Below are positions 32,674 to 40,647 of a stretch of 40,647 bases of DNA, in pieces. The stretch's first letter is position 1. Every line of letters starts with the position of its first letter. The notes under the pieces are model-generated. The model was given only the letters and a program-made list of their open reading frames with translations, ran no database searches and was not told the origin of the DNA. Origin of the DNA: Candidatus Poribacteria bacterium (GTDB lineage: Bacteria; Poribacteria; WGA-4E; WGA-3G); contig JAJEGI010000067.1 of the NCBI GenBank assembly GCA_022819945.1, positions 1-40,647 of the forward strand. Direction: 5' to 3'. Both the position numbers and the translations under genes were made by a program.

Positions 32674-33951
32674 ATGCCAAACGTCTTTGAAGCCCTGAAC
32701 GAACGGGGTTTTATTAAACAGACTACCAACGCTGAACTGGTTTCAAACCTGTTAGCTGAAGAACAGGTTACCTACTATGTCGGTTTTGATCCGACAGCCG
32801 CAAGTCTGCATGTCGGAAGTCTTGTTCCCATAATGGCGATGGCACACCTGCAGCGTGCAGGCCATAAGCCAATTGCAATTATCGGCGGTGGGACAACAAT
32901 GATTGGCGATCCGACGGACAAAACCGAAATGCGCCCGATGTTGTCGGAGACAGAAATTTCAGCCAACGGTCAGGGTATCCTTACGCAGTTGCAACGTTAC
33001 TTAAATCTTGATAATGGCATAGCAGAGAGCAAGGACTCGCAGCCTGCGCCAGAAGCGGGAAAATTCCTCAACAATGCCGATTGGCTGCTTTCGGTAAATT
33101 ATATTGAATTTCTACGTGATATAGGCAGACACTTTCGGGTTAATGAGATGATCAAGGCAGAAGGGTATCGGCAACGCCTTGACCGTGAACTCGGTCTCTC
33201 ATTTCTTGAATTTAATTATCAACTGCTCCAAGCTTATGATTATTTGTGTCTTTTTCAGAAATATGGGTGTCGTCTCCAACTCGGCGGGGACGATCAGTGG
33301 GGCAATATTCTTGCCGGTGTTGATCTTGTTCGCCGCGTTGAAGGCGAACGGGTTCACGCGGTCACTTTTCCGTTGCTCACGACTGCGAGTGGTGCGAAGA
33401 TGGGAAAAACCGCAGGCGGCGCAGTTTGGCTTGACGCTGAACGGACATCGCCGTATGAATTTTATCAGTATTGGATCAACGTAGACGACCGCGATGTCTC
33501 GCGATTCTTAGCGTATTTCACCTTTCTTCCGATGGATAAAATCCGACGACTCGGGAATTTGGAAGATGCGGCGATTCGAGAAGCGAAGGAAATTCTCGCG
33601 TACGAAGCCACTTGTCTTACGCACGGAAAGACGGAAGCGGATAAAGCACAAGCAGCATCACGCGCCGCATTTGGCGGTGGCAACCTTGATGATGCTGCGA
33701 TGCCGACTTCGACTATAGAATTTGAACAACTTGACAGTGGTATTCCAATTATGACATTGTTCCATGAAGTCGGGTTGGCAAATTCGCGTAGTGAAGCGCG
33801 GCGACTCATTCAACAAGGTGGTGCCTACATCAACGAAAAGCAGTATCGCGCGATAGATATGGTCATTGGGACCGACCTACTTGAAGAGAACGCGTTACTT
33901 CTTCGTGCTGGTAAGAAGCGTTATCACCGAATTATTCTTAAAGAAAATTGA
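32674..33951 (+). CDS. tyrS: Tyrosyl-tRNA synthetase
   Basis: This 425-residue class I synthetase charges tRNA-Tyr. The HIGH-type motif is HVGSL (residues 46-50) and the KMSKS-type motif is KMGKT. YVGFDPTAASLHVGSLVPIMAMAHLQRAGHKPIAIIGGGTTMIGDP and LGGDDQWGNI are family signatures. The C-terminus has an S4-like RNA-binding domain (SRSEARRLIQQGGAYINEKQ). The start at 32674 matches the family start (VFEALNERGFI) and follows TAGGAC. The frame upstream to 32566 is not conserved in style. Confidence 0.95.
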   Translation: MPNVFEALNERGFIKQTTNAELVSNLLAEEQVTYYVGFDPTAASLHVGSLVPIMAMAHLQRAGHKPIAIIGGGTTMIGDPTDKTEMRPMLSETEISANGQGILTQLQRYLNLDNGIAESKDSQPAPEAGKFLNNADWLLSVNYIEFLRDIGRHFRVNEMIKAEGYRQRLDRELGLSFLEFNYQLLQAYDYLCLFQKYGCRLQLGGDDQWGNILAGVDLVRRVEGERVHAVTFPLLTTASGAKMGKTAGGAVWLDAERTSPYEFYQYWINVDDRDVSRFLAYFTFLPMDKIRRLGNLEDAAIREAKEILAYEATCLTHGKTEADKAQAASRAAFGGGNLDDAAMPTSTIEFEQLDSGIPIMTLFHEVGLANSRSEARRLIQQGGAYINEKQYRAIDMVIGTDLLEENALLLRAGKKRYHRIILKEN

Positions 33952-34061
33952 TTATTATTATATAGGATTTTTATATAGACGCGCTCGGAGGCGCATATCA
34001 TCATAAGTTGCACTGGTGCGATTCCTCCACCGCACCGATAACCAATCATAGGGGTATGAGT

Positions 34062-37000
34062 ATGACAGTTGATAATCCGAATGGGGTTGATGAAGGGACA
34101 ACCTCTCCAAAACATTCTAATGGAGATGATCAGGCAGGGCTCGTTTTCACGCGCCATTTTACCGAGTCCGGCGTTCATCCATTCGATTTGTTGGAGTGGG
34201 AACGTCGTGATGCCGTCATCTATAATGAAAAAGGTGATGTCATTTTTAAGCAGGAGCAGGTTGAAGTACCGACGGACTGGACGCAACTCGCTACGGATAT
34301 TGCATCATCAAAATATTTTCGCAAAGCTGGGGTTCCTGGGGCAGAATCAGAGGATAGCGTCCGCCAACTGGTTACCCGTGTGGCGCGCACGCTCCGCCGC
34401 GCAGGCGAAGAATTCGGGGGCTATTTTGCTACCCCTGAAGATGCACAGGCATTTGAGATGGAATTGACGCATATCCTCGTTACACAACGGGGTGCTTTTA
34501 ACTCGCCTGTCTGGTTCAACTGCGGCTTGTGGCACGAATATAATATTGAGGGTGGCGGTGGAAACTACTATTGGGACCGAGACGCAGAAGCAGTCAAGGT
34601 CACTACCAATGCATATCAACACCCGCAAAATTCCGCATGTTTTATTCAAAGCGTTGATGATTCTCTGGATTCCATGTTGGAACTCCAGAGATCTGAAGTA
34701 CGGCTCTTTAAATACGGTAGCGGTACAGGTTCTAATTTTAGTCGAGTTCGCGCGAAAGGTGAACTTCTTTCCGGCGGCGGCGAGAGTTCTGGGGTTCTCT
34801 CGTTCCTTGAAGGGTTTGACCGGTGGGCTGGCAGCATCAAATCTGGCGGGACGACCAGACGCGCAGCCAAAATGGTCATCCTCGATATGGATCACCCGGA
34901 AATCGCTGACTATATTGACTGGAAACTGAAAGAAGAGAATAAAGCAAAAGCACTCATCGCTGCAGGATATCCAGCTGATTTCAACGGTGAAGCCTACAGT
35001 ACTATCAGCGGACAAAACAGTAATAACTCTGTCCGGATTCCAGATGAGTTTATGGATGGATACCTCCAAGGAGATTCTTGGAAAACTACGTATCGGACAA
35101 GTGGTGAAGTCGCCAATGAGTACGACGCAAGAACACTGATGGAGAAGATTGCCTATGCCGCTTGGGCATGCGCGGATCCGGGTGTCCAATTTGACAGCAC
35201 GATTCAGAAATGGCACACCTGTAAAAACACAGGAAAGATTAATGCGAGCAACCCGTGCAGTGAATACCTCTTCTTAGACGATTCTGCCTGCAACCTCGCT
35301 AGTATTAATCTTGCGAAATTCTTGACGGATGATAACACTTTCGATATTGAAGGTTTTCGTGCGACTGTTCGTGTCTTCGCGACTGCGATGGAAATTATAG
35401 TAGACCTCTCTTCATACCCTACCGAAAATATAGCACAACGTTCTCATGAATATCGTCCGCTCGGACTCGGTTATGCGAATTTGGGAGCACTCCTGATGCG
35501 CTTAGGTATTCCTTATGACAGCGAGCAAGCCTTCGCGTATGCCGGTGCTATTACCGCTATCCTGAGTGGGCAAGGATACCAGACGAGTGCTGAGATCGCC
35601 AAAAGTGTAGGTGCTTTCGCTGGCTACGCGAAGAACAGCGACTCGATGTTAGACGTTATGCGGCTGCACCGCGATGCTGCCTACAATATTGATCCGGTCG
35701 CCTGTCCCTCTGACTTATTGGAGGCAGCAAAAGCGGATTGGGATCTGTGCCTTGAGAAAGGTGAGCAGTGGGGCTATCGGAATTCGCAAATCAGTGTTAT
35801 CGCGCCGACGGGCACTATCTCCTTCCTGATGGATTGCGACACAACAGGTATCGAGCCAGAGTTTGCCCTCGTCAAATTCAAGAAATTGGCGGGCGGTGGC
35901 TATATGAAGATTGTCAACCAGAGCGTCCGTGATGCTTTGTACAACTTAGATTACACGCTCCAGCAAACTGAAGCGATTATTACGTATCTGGTCGGAACGG
36001 GTACCTTTGAAGGGGCACCACACATCAACCCAGATACATTAAAGCGAAAGGGTTTCACGCAGGAAGATATCGATCGCGTCGCGGAGATGTTACCGACTGC
36101 GTTTGACCTGAATCTCGCCTTTGCTCCCGGCTTTCTCGGAGAAGCGTGTCTTGAGCGGTTAGGGATCACCGAGGAAGAAGCCGCAGATCCGAGTTTTGAT
36201 CTTCTCTCTGTCATCGGATTCAGTGAAGATGAGATTAATAAGGCTGAGGAATTCATCTGTGGGACGGGTACAGTTGAAGGGGCACCACATCTTTCACCGA
36301 CGCACTACGCTGTTTTCGATTGCGCTGTCCAATGTGGTAAGCACGGCACTCGTTATATCAATCACATGGGACCGTTGAAAATGATGGCGGCTGTGCAGCC
36401 TTTTATCTCTGGTGCGATTTCCAAGACCGTCAACGTCCCGCACGACGCAACAGTAGATGACATCAAGACGTTATACGTGGAAGCGTGGCGACGGGGTGTC
36501 AAATGTCTCGCTGTTTATCGGGACGGTAGCAAAGGCAGTCAACCCCTTTCAACCCGGAGCCAACAGGATGCGGAGAGTGAAACCAACGAGGTTATTACTG
36601 ACCTTCCGGTTGATCGTCCTATTCGGAAACGTCTCTCAGACACGCGGGATTCTATTACGCACAAATTTAGCGTTGGTGGGCATGAAGGTTATATTCATGT
36701 CGGCTTTTATGAGGACGGTAGTCCTGGAGAAGTCTTTCTCCGTATGAGCAAAGAAGGCACGGCAGTCTCTGGGCTGATGGACTCTGTCGCGGTCCTCACT
36801 TCTATTGCGTTGCAGTACGGTGTCCCCTTAGAATCACTCGTTAATAAGTTTAGCCATGTTCGGTTTGAACCGTCAGGTTTTACGGCTAATCCTGACATTC
36901 CGATGGCGAAGTCGATTATAGATTACGTTTTCCGGTGGCTCGGCATACGGTTTCTCTCCCAAGAACCCCACGTAGGTACCGACATGCCGGTTTTTGAAGA

Positions 37001-37199
37001 AGAGATGGTGCCGCCAGAGGAACTTCATCCGTATGGACACGGCAGTAATGGTGAGACCGATTCTTGGTTGGCTCATGAAAAGCAGGTCGTGCTACAGCAT
37101 GCGGATGCCCCACCGTGTCTTGAGTGCGGTGCCCTTATGATGAGAAGTGGTGTCTGTTACCGTTGCACAAATTGTGGTGCGACGAGTGGATGTTCCTAA
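34062..37199 (+). CDS. nrdJ: Adenosylcobalamin-dependent (class II) ribonucleotide reductase
   Basis: About 1045 residues. The radical-enzyme barrel is evident from HPQNSACFIQSVDDSLDSMLELQRSEVRLFKYGSGTGSNFS, NPCSEYLFLDDSACNLASINL (the NxCxE active-site motif) and the SVIAPTGTISFLMDCDTTGIEPEFALV region. The C-terminal zinc-ribbon-like tail CLECGALMMRSGVCYRCTNCG carries the redox cysteines. It makes deoxyribonucleotides with B12 and without oxygen or tyrosyl radicals. AGGGG stands 7 nt before the ATG at 34062; an ATG at 34056 is too close to it. Length is typical for the long NrdJ form. A strong terminator follows. No cobalamin riboswitch was recognised upstream. Confidence 0.95.
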   Translation: MTVDNPNGVDEGTTSPKHSNGDDQAGLVFTRHFTESGVHPFDLLEWERRDAVIYNEKGDVIFKQEQVEVPTDWTQLATDIASSKYFRKAGVPGAESEDSVRQLVTRVARTLRRAGEEFGGYFATPEDAQAFEMELTHILVTQRGAFNSPVWFNCGLWHEYNIEGGGGNYYWDRDAEAVKVTTNAYQHPQNSACFIQSVDDSLDSMLELQRSEVRLFKYGSGTGSNFSRVRAKGELLSGGGESSGVLSFLEGFDRWAGSIKSGGTTRRAAKMVILDMDHPEIADYIDWKLKEENKAKALIAAGYPADFNGEAYSTISGQNSNNSVRIPDEFMDGYLQGDSWKTTYRTSGEVANEYDARTLMEKIAYAAWACADPGVQFDSTIQKWHTCKNTGKINASNPCSEYLFLDDSACNLASINLAKFLTDDNTFDIEGFRATVRVFATAMEIIVDLSSYPTENIAQRSHEYRPLGLGYANLGALLMRLGIPYDSEQAFAYAGAITAILSGQGYQTSAEIAKSVGAFAGYAKNSDSMLDVMRLHRDAAYNIDPVACPSDLLEAAKADWDLCLEKGEQWGYRNSQISVIAPTGTISFLMDCDTTGIEPEFALVKFKKLAGGGYMKIVNQSVRDALYNLDYTLQQTEAIITYLVGTGTFEGAPHINPDTLKRKGFTQEDIDRVAEMLPTAFDLNLAFAPGFLGEACLERLGITEEEAADPSFDLLSVIGFSEDEINKAEEFICGTGTVEGAPHLSPTHYAVFDCAVQCGKHGTRYINHMGPLKMMAAVQPFISGAISKTVNVPHDATVDDIKTLYVEAWRRGVKCLAVYRDGSKGSQPLSTRSQQDAESETNEVITDLPVDRPIRKRLSDTRDSITHKFSVGGHEGYIHVGFYEDGSPGEVFLRMSKEGTAVSGLMDSVAVLTSIALQYGVPLESLVNKFSHVRFEPSGFTANPDIPMAKSIIDYVFRWLGIRFLSQEPHVGTDMPVFEEEMVPPEELHPYGHGSNGETDSWLAHEKQVVLQHADAPPCLECGALMMRSGVCYRCTNCGATSGCS

Positions 37200-37210
37200 A
37201 GGTTATATGT

Positions 37211-37270
37211 GCCAGAGTCATTCAGAAGTGAGAACGGAATAACTTTGAATGGCTCTGGCTTTTTTATTTT
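37211..37270 (+). terminator. Rho-independent terminator of nrdJ
   Basis: GCCAGAGTCATTCA (37211-37224) pairs with TGAATGGCTCTGGC (37246-37259) with one G-U wobble, giving a 14-bp stem. It is followed by TTTTTTATTTT. Confidence 0.88.
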
Positions 37271-37299
37271 ACAAGCCACCGCGAAACTTAAGGAAAAGT

Positions 37300-37761
37300 A
37301 TGGAAGAAAAAACTTCACAAAAGGTATTCATTGTGCATGGGCATGACGAGGCAGCCAAACACATCACCGCCAGGTTCGTAGGGAAACTTGGTCTACATTC
37401 AGTCATACTTGACGAACAACCCAGCGAAGGTTTGACGATTATTGAGAAGTTTGAAAGATACGCTAACGATGCCGACTTTGCCATTGTCTTAATGACTCCT
37501 GATGATGTTGGTGCGCCAATACACCAAGAAGATGAACTCAAACTCAGAGCCCGTCAGAACGTTATATTTGAACTCGGCTATTTTTTCCATGCGTTAGGAC
37601 GTAAAGGCGTTTGTGCCCTTTATAAAGATGGCGTTGAGCTCCCTTCGGATATTTATGGCGTTGTTTATGTGCTCATGGATGAGTTTGACGCATGGCAACT
37701 GACATTAGCGAGAGAAATGAAACGAGCGGGTCTATCTTTCGATTTAAACAAACTTTTATAG
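37300..37761 (+). CDS. TIR-like nucleotide-binding protein 1 (PF10137/CAP12-type)
   Basis: This 153-residue protein is made of one TIR-like domain of the 'predicted nucleotide-binding protein containing TIR-like domain' family, also found as the effector of CBASS/Pycsar systems. Motifs: KVFIVHGHD (VHGHD at residues 12-16), FAIVLMTPDDVG (66-71), ARQNVIFELGYF with Glu91 as the likely catalytic glutamate, and ALYKDGVELPSDIYGVVYVLMD. Relatives cleave NAD+ after activation. The start at 37300 follows AAGGA at 5 nt; the ATG at 37249 lies inside the nrdJ terminator. It is the first of three tandem paralogues. Confidence 0.85.
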   Translation: MEEKTSQKVFIVHGHDEAAKHITARFVGKLGLHSVILDEQPSEGLTIIEKFERYANDADFAIVLMTPDDVGAPIHQEDELKLRARQNVIFELGYFFHALGRKGVCALYKDGVELPSDIYGVVYVLMDEFDAWQLTLAREMKRAGLSFDLNKLL

Positions 37762-37810
37762 ATGCGTGGTACGCCAAAGTTCTCAGTAGGGTTGTCCTTC
37801 CAAAATTGGG

Positions 37811-37840
37811 TTGACTCTACCGATGAATTAATGTTATAAT
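37811..37840 (+). promoter_or_regulatory. Strong sigma70-type promoter ahead of TIR gene 2
   Basis: TTGACT (37811-37816) and a consensus TATAAT (37835-37840) are separated by 18 nt. The start would be near 37847. Confidence 0.7.
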
Positions 37841-37909
37841 CAATAGAGTGTTGTGTTCTCATTTTGTATGAGTGGATGTCTCCCTAAAGGCGTAAGAATG
37901 GAGGAAATC

Positions 37910-38362
37910 ATGGATGCGAAAACTCAGTGGAAAGTATTGATCTCCTATGGGCAGGATGAGGAAGCCAAAACAACAGTTGCTGAATTTGTAGAGAATTTGG
38001 GTTTAAAGCCAATTATTCTTGATGAACAACTTAACAATGGACAAACGATCATTGATAAGTTTGAAGAGAATGCAGATGAAACGGGTTTCGCTATTGTTTT
38101 GTTGACCCCCGACGATGTTGGATCCTCGAAAGCGACAGGAAACCGCAAACCCAGAGCACACCAGAATGTGATTTTGGAACTCGGCTATTTCTTCCGTAGT
38201 TTAGGCAGTAAACGAGTGTGTGCCCTCTATAAAGATGGCGTTGAGTTATTATCAGATATCCCTGGCCTAGTCTATACCTCTATGGATAGTGACGACTGGC
38301 AATTGAAAATCAGACAAGGAATGCAGGACGCGGGGCTCCCTGTTGATATGAGCCAGGTATAG
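37910..38362 (+). CDS. TIR-like nucleotide-binding protein 2, divergent
   Basis: This 150-residue paralogue is collinear with TIR 1. The conserved FIVHGHD of the family is changed to LISYGQD (SYGQD at residues 12-16), while TPDDVG and the NVILELGYF glutamate (Glu90) remain. It may therefore bind a different nucleotide or act as a non-catalytic partner (inference). The start at 37910 has GGAGG 5 nt upstream and aligns exactly with the start of TIR 1; the ATG at 37898 is the alternative. It has its own strong promoter. Confidence 0.82.
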   Translation: MDAKTQWKVLISYGQDEEAKTTVAEFVENLGLKPIILDEQLNNGQTIIDKFEENADETGFAIVLLTPDDVGSSKATGNRKPRAHQNVILELGYFFRSLGSKRVCALYKDGVELLSDIPGLVYTSMDSDDWQLKIRQGMQDAGLPVDMSQV

Positions 38363-38464
38363 AACTGGTAAACCTGGAGAGGCAAGTCCCGTGCCCGTCT
38401 GCTTTTTGTTGAGGTGCTAAATTAATGCCATACACATTTTAAACATTGTAAAGGACAAAAAATT

Positions 38465-39451
38465 ATGAATGACAAAAATCGAGCATATCTATCTGCTATA
38501 GAAAGTGTGAGGAGCTCCTTTGCTGAACTAAGTCGTCCGTTGTCTGCTATGGAAAGTGTGAGGAGCTCCTTTGCTGAACTAAGTCGTCCGTTGTCTGCTA
38601 TGGAAAGTGTGAGGAGCTCCTTTGCTGAACTAAGCCGTACGCTGTCTGCTATAGAAAGTGTGGGGAGCTCCTTTGCTGAACTAAGCCGTACGCTGTCTGC
38701 TATAGAAAGTGTGGGGAGCTCCTTTGCTGAACTAAGTCGTCCGTTGTCTGCTATAGAAAGTGTAATGAAACCCACTCTGGATTGGCAAAAACGGGTAAAT
38801 TTTCTCAGCGAGATGCAACCAAGCCTGGGGTTTCCCAACATCATTGGAGGCAAATTAGCAGTCGATCCTTTCCGCATTTCAACCCCAACACAACGCCGCG
38901 CGCCATTACTTGATTTGCCGCCCGCATCAAGCACCGGCGAAGTGTATGAGGAGATTTCCCCGGAAATTATTCCCGCGCCATCTCCCGAGTTAGTTCCTAT
39001 AACGAACCACGAAAAGGTATTTATCGTGCATGGGCACGACCACTCATCCAGAGATACCGTTGCAGATTTCGTCGATAACTGGGGTTTAATACCAATTGTC
39101 CTTGATAAGGAACCTAACAAAGGCAGAACAATTATTGAGAAATTTGAAGATCTGGCAGATGAAACAAGTTTTGCAATCGTTTTACTCACACCTGATGATG
39201 TTGGTGCATCAGTGAAGGGCAAAACTAATCTCAAACCTAGGGCACGTCAGAATGTTATTTTGGAGTTGGGTTATTTCCTTAAGGGGATAGGTCGACCAAA
39301 AGTATGTATCCTTTACAAAGAAGGGGTTGAATTACCGTCAGATATTTATGGTTTACTCTACGTACCGATGGATGATGCTGGTGAGTGGAAAGAGAAAGTT
39401 ATTAGAGAGATGGTGGAAGCGAAGGTACTTGCTAACGCGAATAAAATTTAA
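38465..39451 (+). CDS. TIR-like protein 3 with N-terminal 17-residue tandem repeats
   Basis: A 328-residue protein. Residues 10-94 are five near-identical 17-residue repeats (SAIESVRSSFAELSRPL type) plus a partial sixth (95-100). A Pro-rich linker (~140-178) follows. The C-terminal TIR-like domain (~183-325) has VHGHD (188-192), LLTPDDVG and RQNVILELGYF with Glu267. The repeats have an amphipathic heptad-like pattern and may assemble the protein or sense a ligand. The stop is 32 nt before the methyltransferase start, so the two are probably co-transcribed. AAAGGAC precedes the ATG. Confidence 0.87.
   Translation: MNDKNRAYLSAIESVRSSFAELSRPLSAMESVRSSFAELSRPLSAMESVRSSFAELSRTLSAIESVGSSFAELSRTLSAIESVGSSFAELSRPLSAIESVMKPTLDWQKRVNFLSEMQPSLGFPNIIGGKLAVDPFRISTPTQRRAPLLDLPPASSTGEVYEEISPEIIPAPSPELVPITNHEKVFIVHGHDHSSRDTVADFVDNWGLIPIVLDKEPNKGRTIIEKFEDLADETSFAIVLLTPDDVGASVKGKTNLKPRARQNVILELGYFLKGIGRPKVCILYKEGVELPSDIYGLLYVPMDDAGEWKEKVIREMVEAKVLANANKI
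38492..38764 (+). repeat. 51-bp in-frame tandem repeat, 5.3 copies
   Basis: Five 51-bp units start at 38492, 38543, 38594, 38645 and 38696, with a partial unit at 38747-38764. They differ at only a few positions (for example gtgagg/gtgggg and ctatag/ctatgg). All contain GAGCTCC. Confidence 0.92.
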
Positions 39452-39483
39452 CAGGCCCTCTGTGCATTTCAAAAGGAACCCTC

Positions 39484-40647
39484 ATGCCCAGGCTCGACTT
39501 CAAAGGCAAACAATTCATCTACGGACACCACCTCACCGTCCCCGTCCGAACCCTAAAGATAGACCCAGAAAAATCACTGAACACGTGTTTATCCCCCGAA
39601 AAATTTTCGCTAAATGATAACCTCATTATCCACGGGGACAACCTGCACGCACTAAAAGCACTCCTCCCCAAATACGCTGGCAGAATCAAGTGCATTTATA
39701 TTGATCCTCCATATAATACAGGTAGTCAGGCATGGGTTTACAATGACCGAGTGAATAGTCCATTGATGCAAGCGTGGTTTGCTCAAAACAGTCCGGTTGA
39801 TGGTGAAGACCTTGAACGCCATGACAAGTGGCTTTGTATGATGTGGCCACGCCTGCATTTGCTGCGTGAATTGCTTTCCGATGATGGTGTAATTTTCGTT
39901 TCTATTGACCATCACGAGCAGCACCATCTGCGAATGATGATGGATGAAATATTTGGGGCTGAGACATTTATTGCCTGCCTTGCAGCAGTTCTTAATCTAA
40001 AAGGAAGTCGCGATAATCGAGGTTTCACCACTACTCATGAAAGCGTACTCGTTTATGAAAAAGTTGCTAGATCAGCACTTTTACATGAAGTGCCTTTGCA
40101 TGATGATGAAATCGATGATTGGCTTGAAGACAATATCGGATGGTACAAAAAAGGTGCTAATCTGAAATACAGTGGAGAAAACGCTCCAAGAGAAAAAAGA
40201 CCAAATCTCTTTTATCCGATATATGTACATGAAGATGGCACAGTAGGAGTCGAGCCAAAATCTGGAACATCAACAGAACTTTGGCCTATTGCTGATGGAA
40301 ATAAAGAAGTTACTTGGCGTTGGGGCCGAGATACTGTTGCAGCAAATCCAAATGAACTTCTGGCTATTCAGTCGGGAGATAATTGGACATTACACAAAAA
40401 ACAACGGCCTCCAACTGGAATTGTCCCATCCAAAAAACCAAAGTCAACATTTTACTCACCCAAGTACTCCGCTACCACTGCAACAACTACGGTAAAAGAA
40501 ATTTTTGACAACACAAGGACATTTGATTATCCAAAATCTCCGCATTTTTTGCATGACTTAATAAGCATTTCCGGTGCCGGCCCTAATGACATTATACTCG
40601 ACTCTTTTGCCGGCAGCGGCACTACCGCTCATGCTGTGCTTGCCCTC
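39484..40647 (+). CDS. DNA adenine methyltransferase, type III Mod-like (partial, 3' end missing)
   Basis: The frame is open from ATG 39484 to the right edge (388 codons, no stop). It has LIIHGDNLHALKALLPKYAGRIKCIYIDPPYNTG, with the catalytic motif IV DPPY at residues 74-77, then DGVIFVSIDHHEQHHLRMMMDEIFG. Near the end comes the S-adenosylmethionine motif I (DSFAGSGTT). Motif IV before motif I is the beta class, as in type III restriction Mod subunits. The recognition domain lies between them (~residues 150-350). AAAGGAA stands before the ATG. A restriction partner (Res) or another effector may follow beyond the window. Confidence 0.88.
   Translation, partial: MPRLDFKGKQFIYGHHLTVPVRTLKIDPEKSLNTCLSPEKFSLNDNLIIHGDNLHALKALLPKYAGRIKCIYIDPPYNTGSQAWVYNDRVNSPLMQAWFAQNSPVDGEDLERHDKWLCMMWPRLHLLRELLSDDGVIFVSIDHHEQHHLRMMMDEIFGAETFIACLAAVLNLKGSRDNRGFTTTHESVLVYEKVARSALLHEVPLHDDEIDDWLEDNIGWYKKGANLKYSGENAPREKRPNLFYPIYVHEDGTVGVEPKSGTSTELWPIADGNKEVTWRWGRDTVAANPNELLAIQSGDNWTLHKKQRPPTGIVPSKKPKSTFYSPKYSATTATTTVKEIFDNTRTFDYPKSPHFLHDLISISGAGPNDIILDSFAGSGTTAHAVLAL

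Noticed and set aside
33952..34061. Possible cobalamin riboswitch before the B12-dependent reductase
   Set aside because: The spacer is only about 110 nt, too short for the ~200-nt element, and I see no B12-box consensus. Only two small hairpins (GCGC/GCGC, GGTGCG/CGCACC) are present.
34347..35216. 289-codon frame on the minus strand inside nrdJ
   Set aside because: It lies wholly within a strongly conserved gene on the other strand and shows no domain.
37249..37299. Upstream ATG for TIR gene 1
   Set aside because: It lies within the stem of the nrdJ terminator; the ATG at 37300 has the Shine-Dalgarno and the family start.
38492..38764. CRISPR-like array
   Set aside because: The 51-bp units are directly contiguous, in frame with the TIR protein and have no unique spacers.
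38422..39234. Long open frame on the minus strand opposite TIR gene 3
   Set aside because: It is the complement of the repeat-bearing TIR gene. The plus frame has the family motifs and a ribosome-binding site.

Overview
This is a bacterial chromosome window of moderate GC content. The gene families suggest an uncultured Gram-negative lineage of the Poribacteria/Planctomycetes-like type. They include exported WD40, LamG and DUF4252-CBM9 proteins, many ECF sigma factors, a class II (B12-dependent) ribonucleotide reductase, HpcH and RraA-type aldolases, and many small palindromic repeats. Ca. Poribacteria is my best guess, but it is an inference from style and not from any marker gene.

Layout. 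Positions 1-1900 (+) hold the end of a TPR protein, a decayed AAA-ATPase/PD-(D/E)XK remnant (- strand) and an Rpn-like nuclease gene. Positions 1927-12035 (-) carry a complete F1Fo ATP synthase operon in the order atpZ-atpI-[hypothetical]-[lipoprotein]-atpB-E-F-H-A-G-[DUF1992]-atpD-C. It has a clear sigma70 promoter at 12007-12035, and nearly every long spacer contains a hairpin. The c subunit has Na+-type ligands. Positions 12216-16961 (-) hold an exported glycosidase-like protein and two unusual ECF sigma fusions. One sigma domain is fused to a long helical/TPR-like domain. The other is fused to a truncated FtsZ GTPase domain. Both fusions have a Shine-Dalgarno sequence and ATG exactly at the domain junction. 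Positions 17135-20169 (-) are two paralogous DUF3526-type ABC permeases without an ATPase.

Positions 20631-23938 (-) form an operon of three exported proteins (15-repeat WD40, small secreted protein, lipoprotein). Positions 24215-29071 (-) contain an ECF sigma/anti-sigma pair translationally coupled to a DUF4252-CBM9 protein, a paralogue of the latter, and a LamG protein. The WD40 and LamG genes share a 35-nt upstream element. Positions 29410-32363 hold a zinc-less MDR dehydrogenase (-) facing away from an HpcH/HpaI aldolase and an RraA-like aldolase (+), which looks like a small catabolic module. tyrS and nrdJ follow (+), closed by a strong terminator.

Positions 37300-40647 (+) look like a defence locus. 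Three tandem TIR-like (PF10137/CAP12-type) proteins, the third with five near-identical 17-residue repeats, lead into a beta-class DNA adenine methyltransferase (type III Mod-like) that runs off the window.

The most novel items are the sigma-FtsZ fusion with its internal start, the TIR triplet plus methyltransferase, and two shared regulatory sequences: the 35-nt element and a conserved transcript 5' end.
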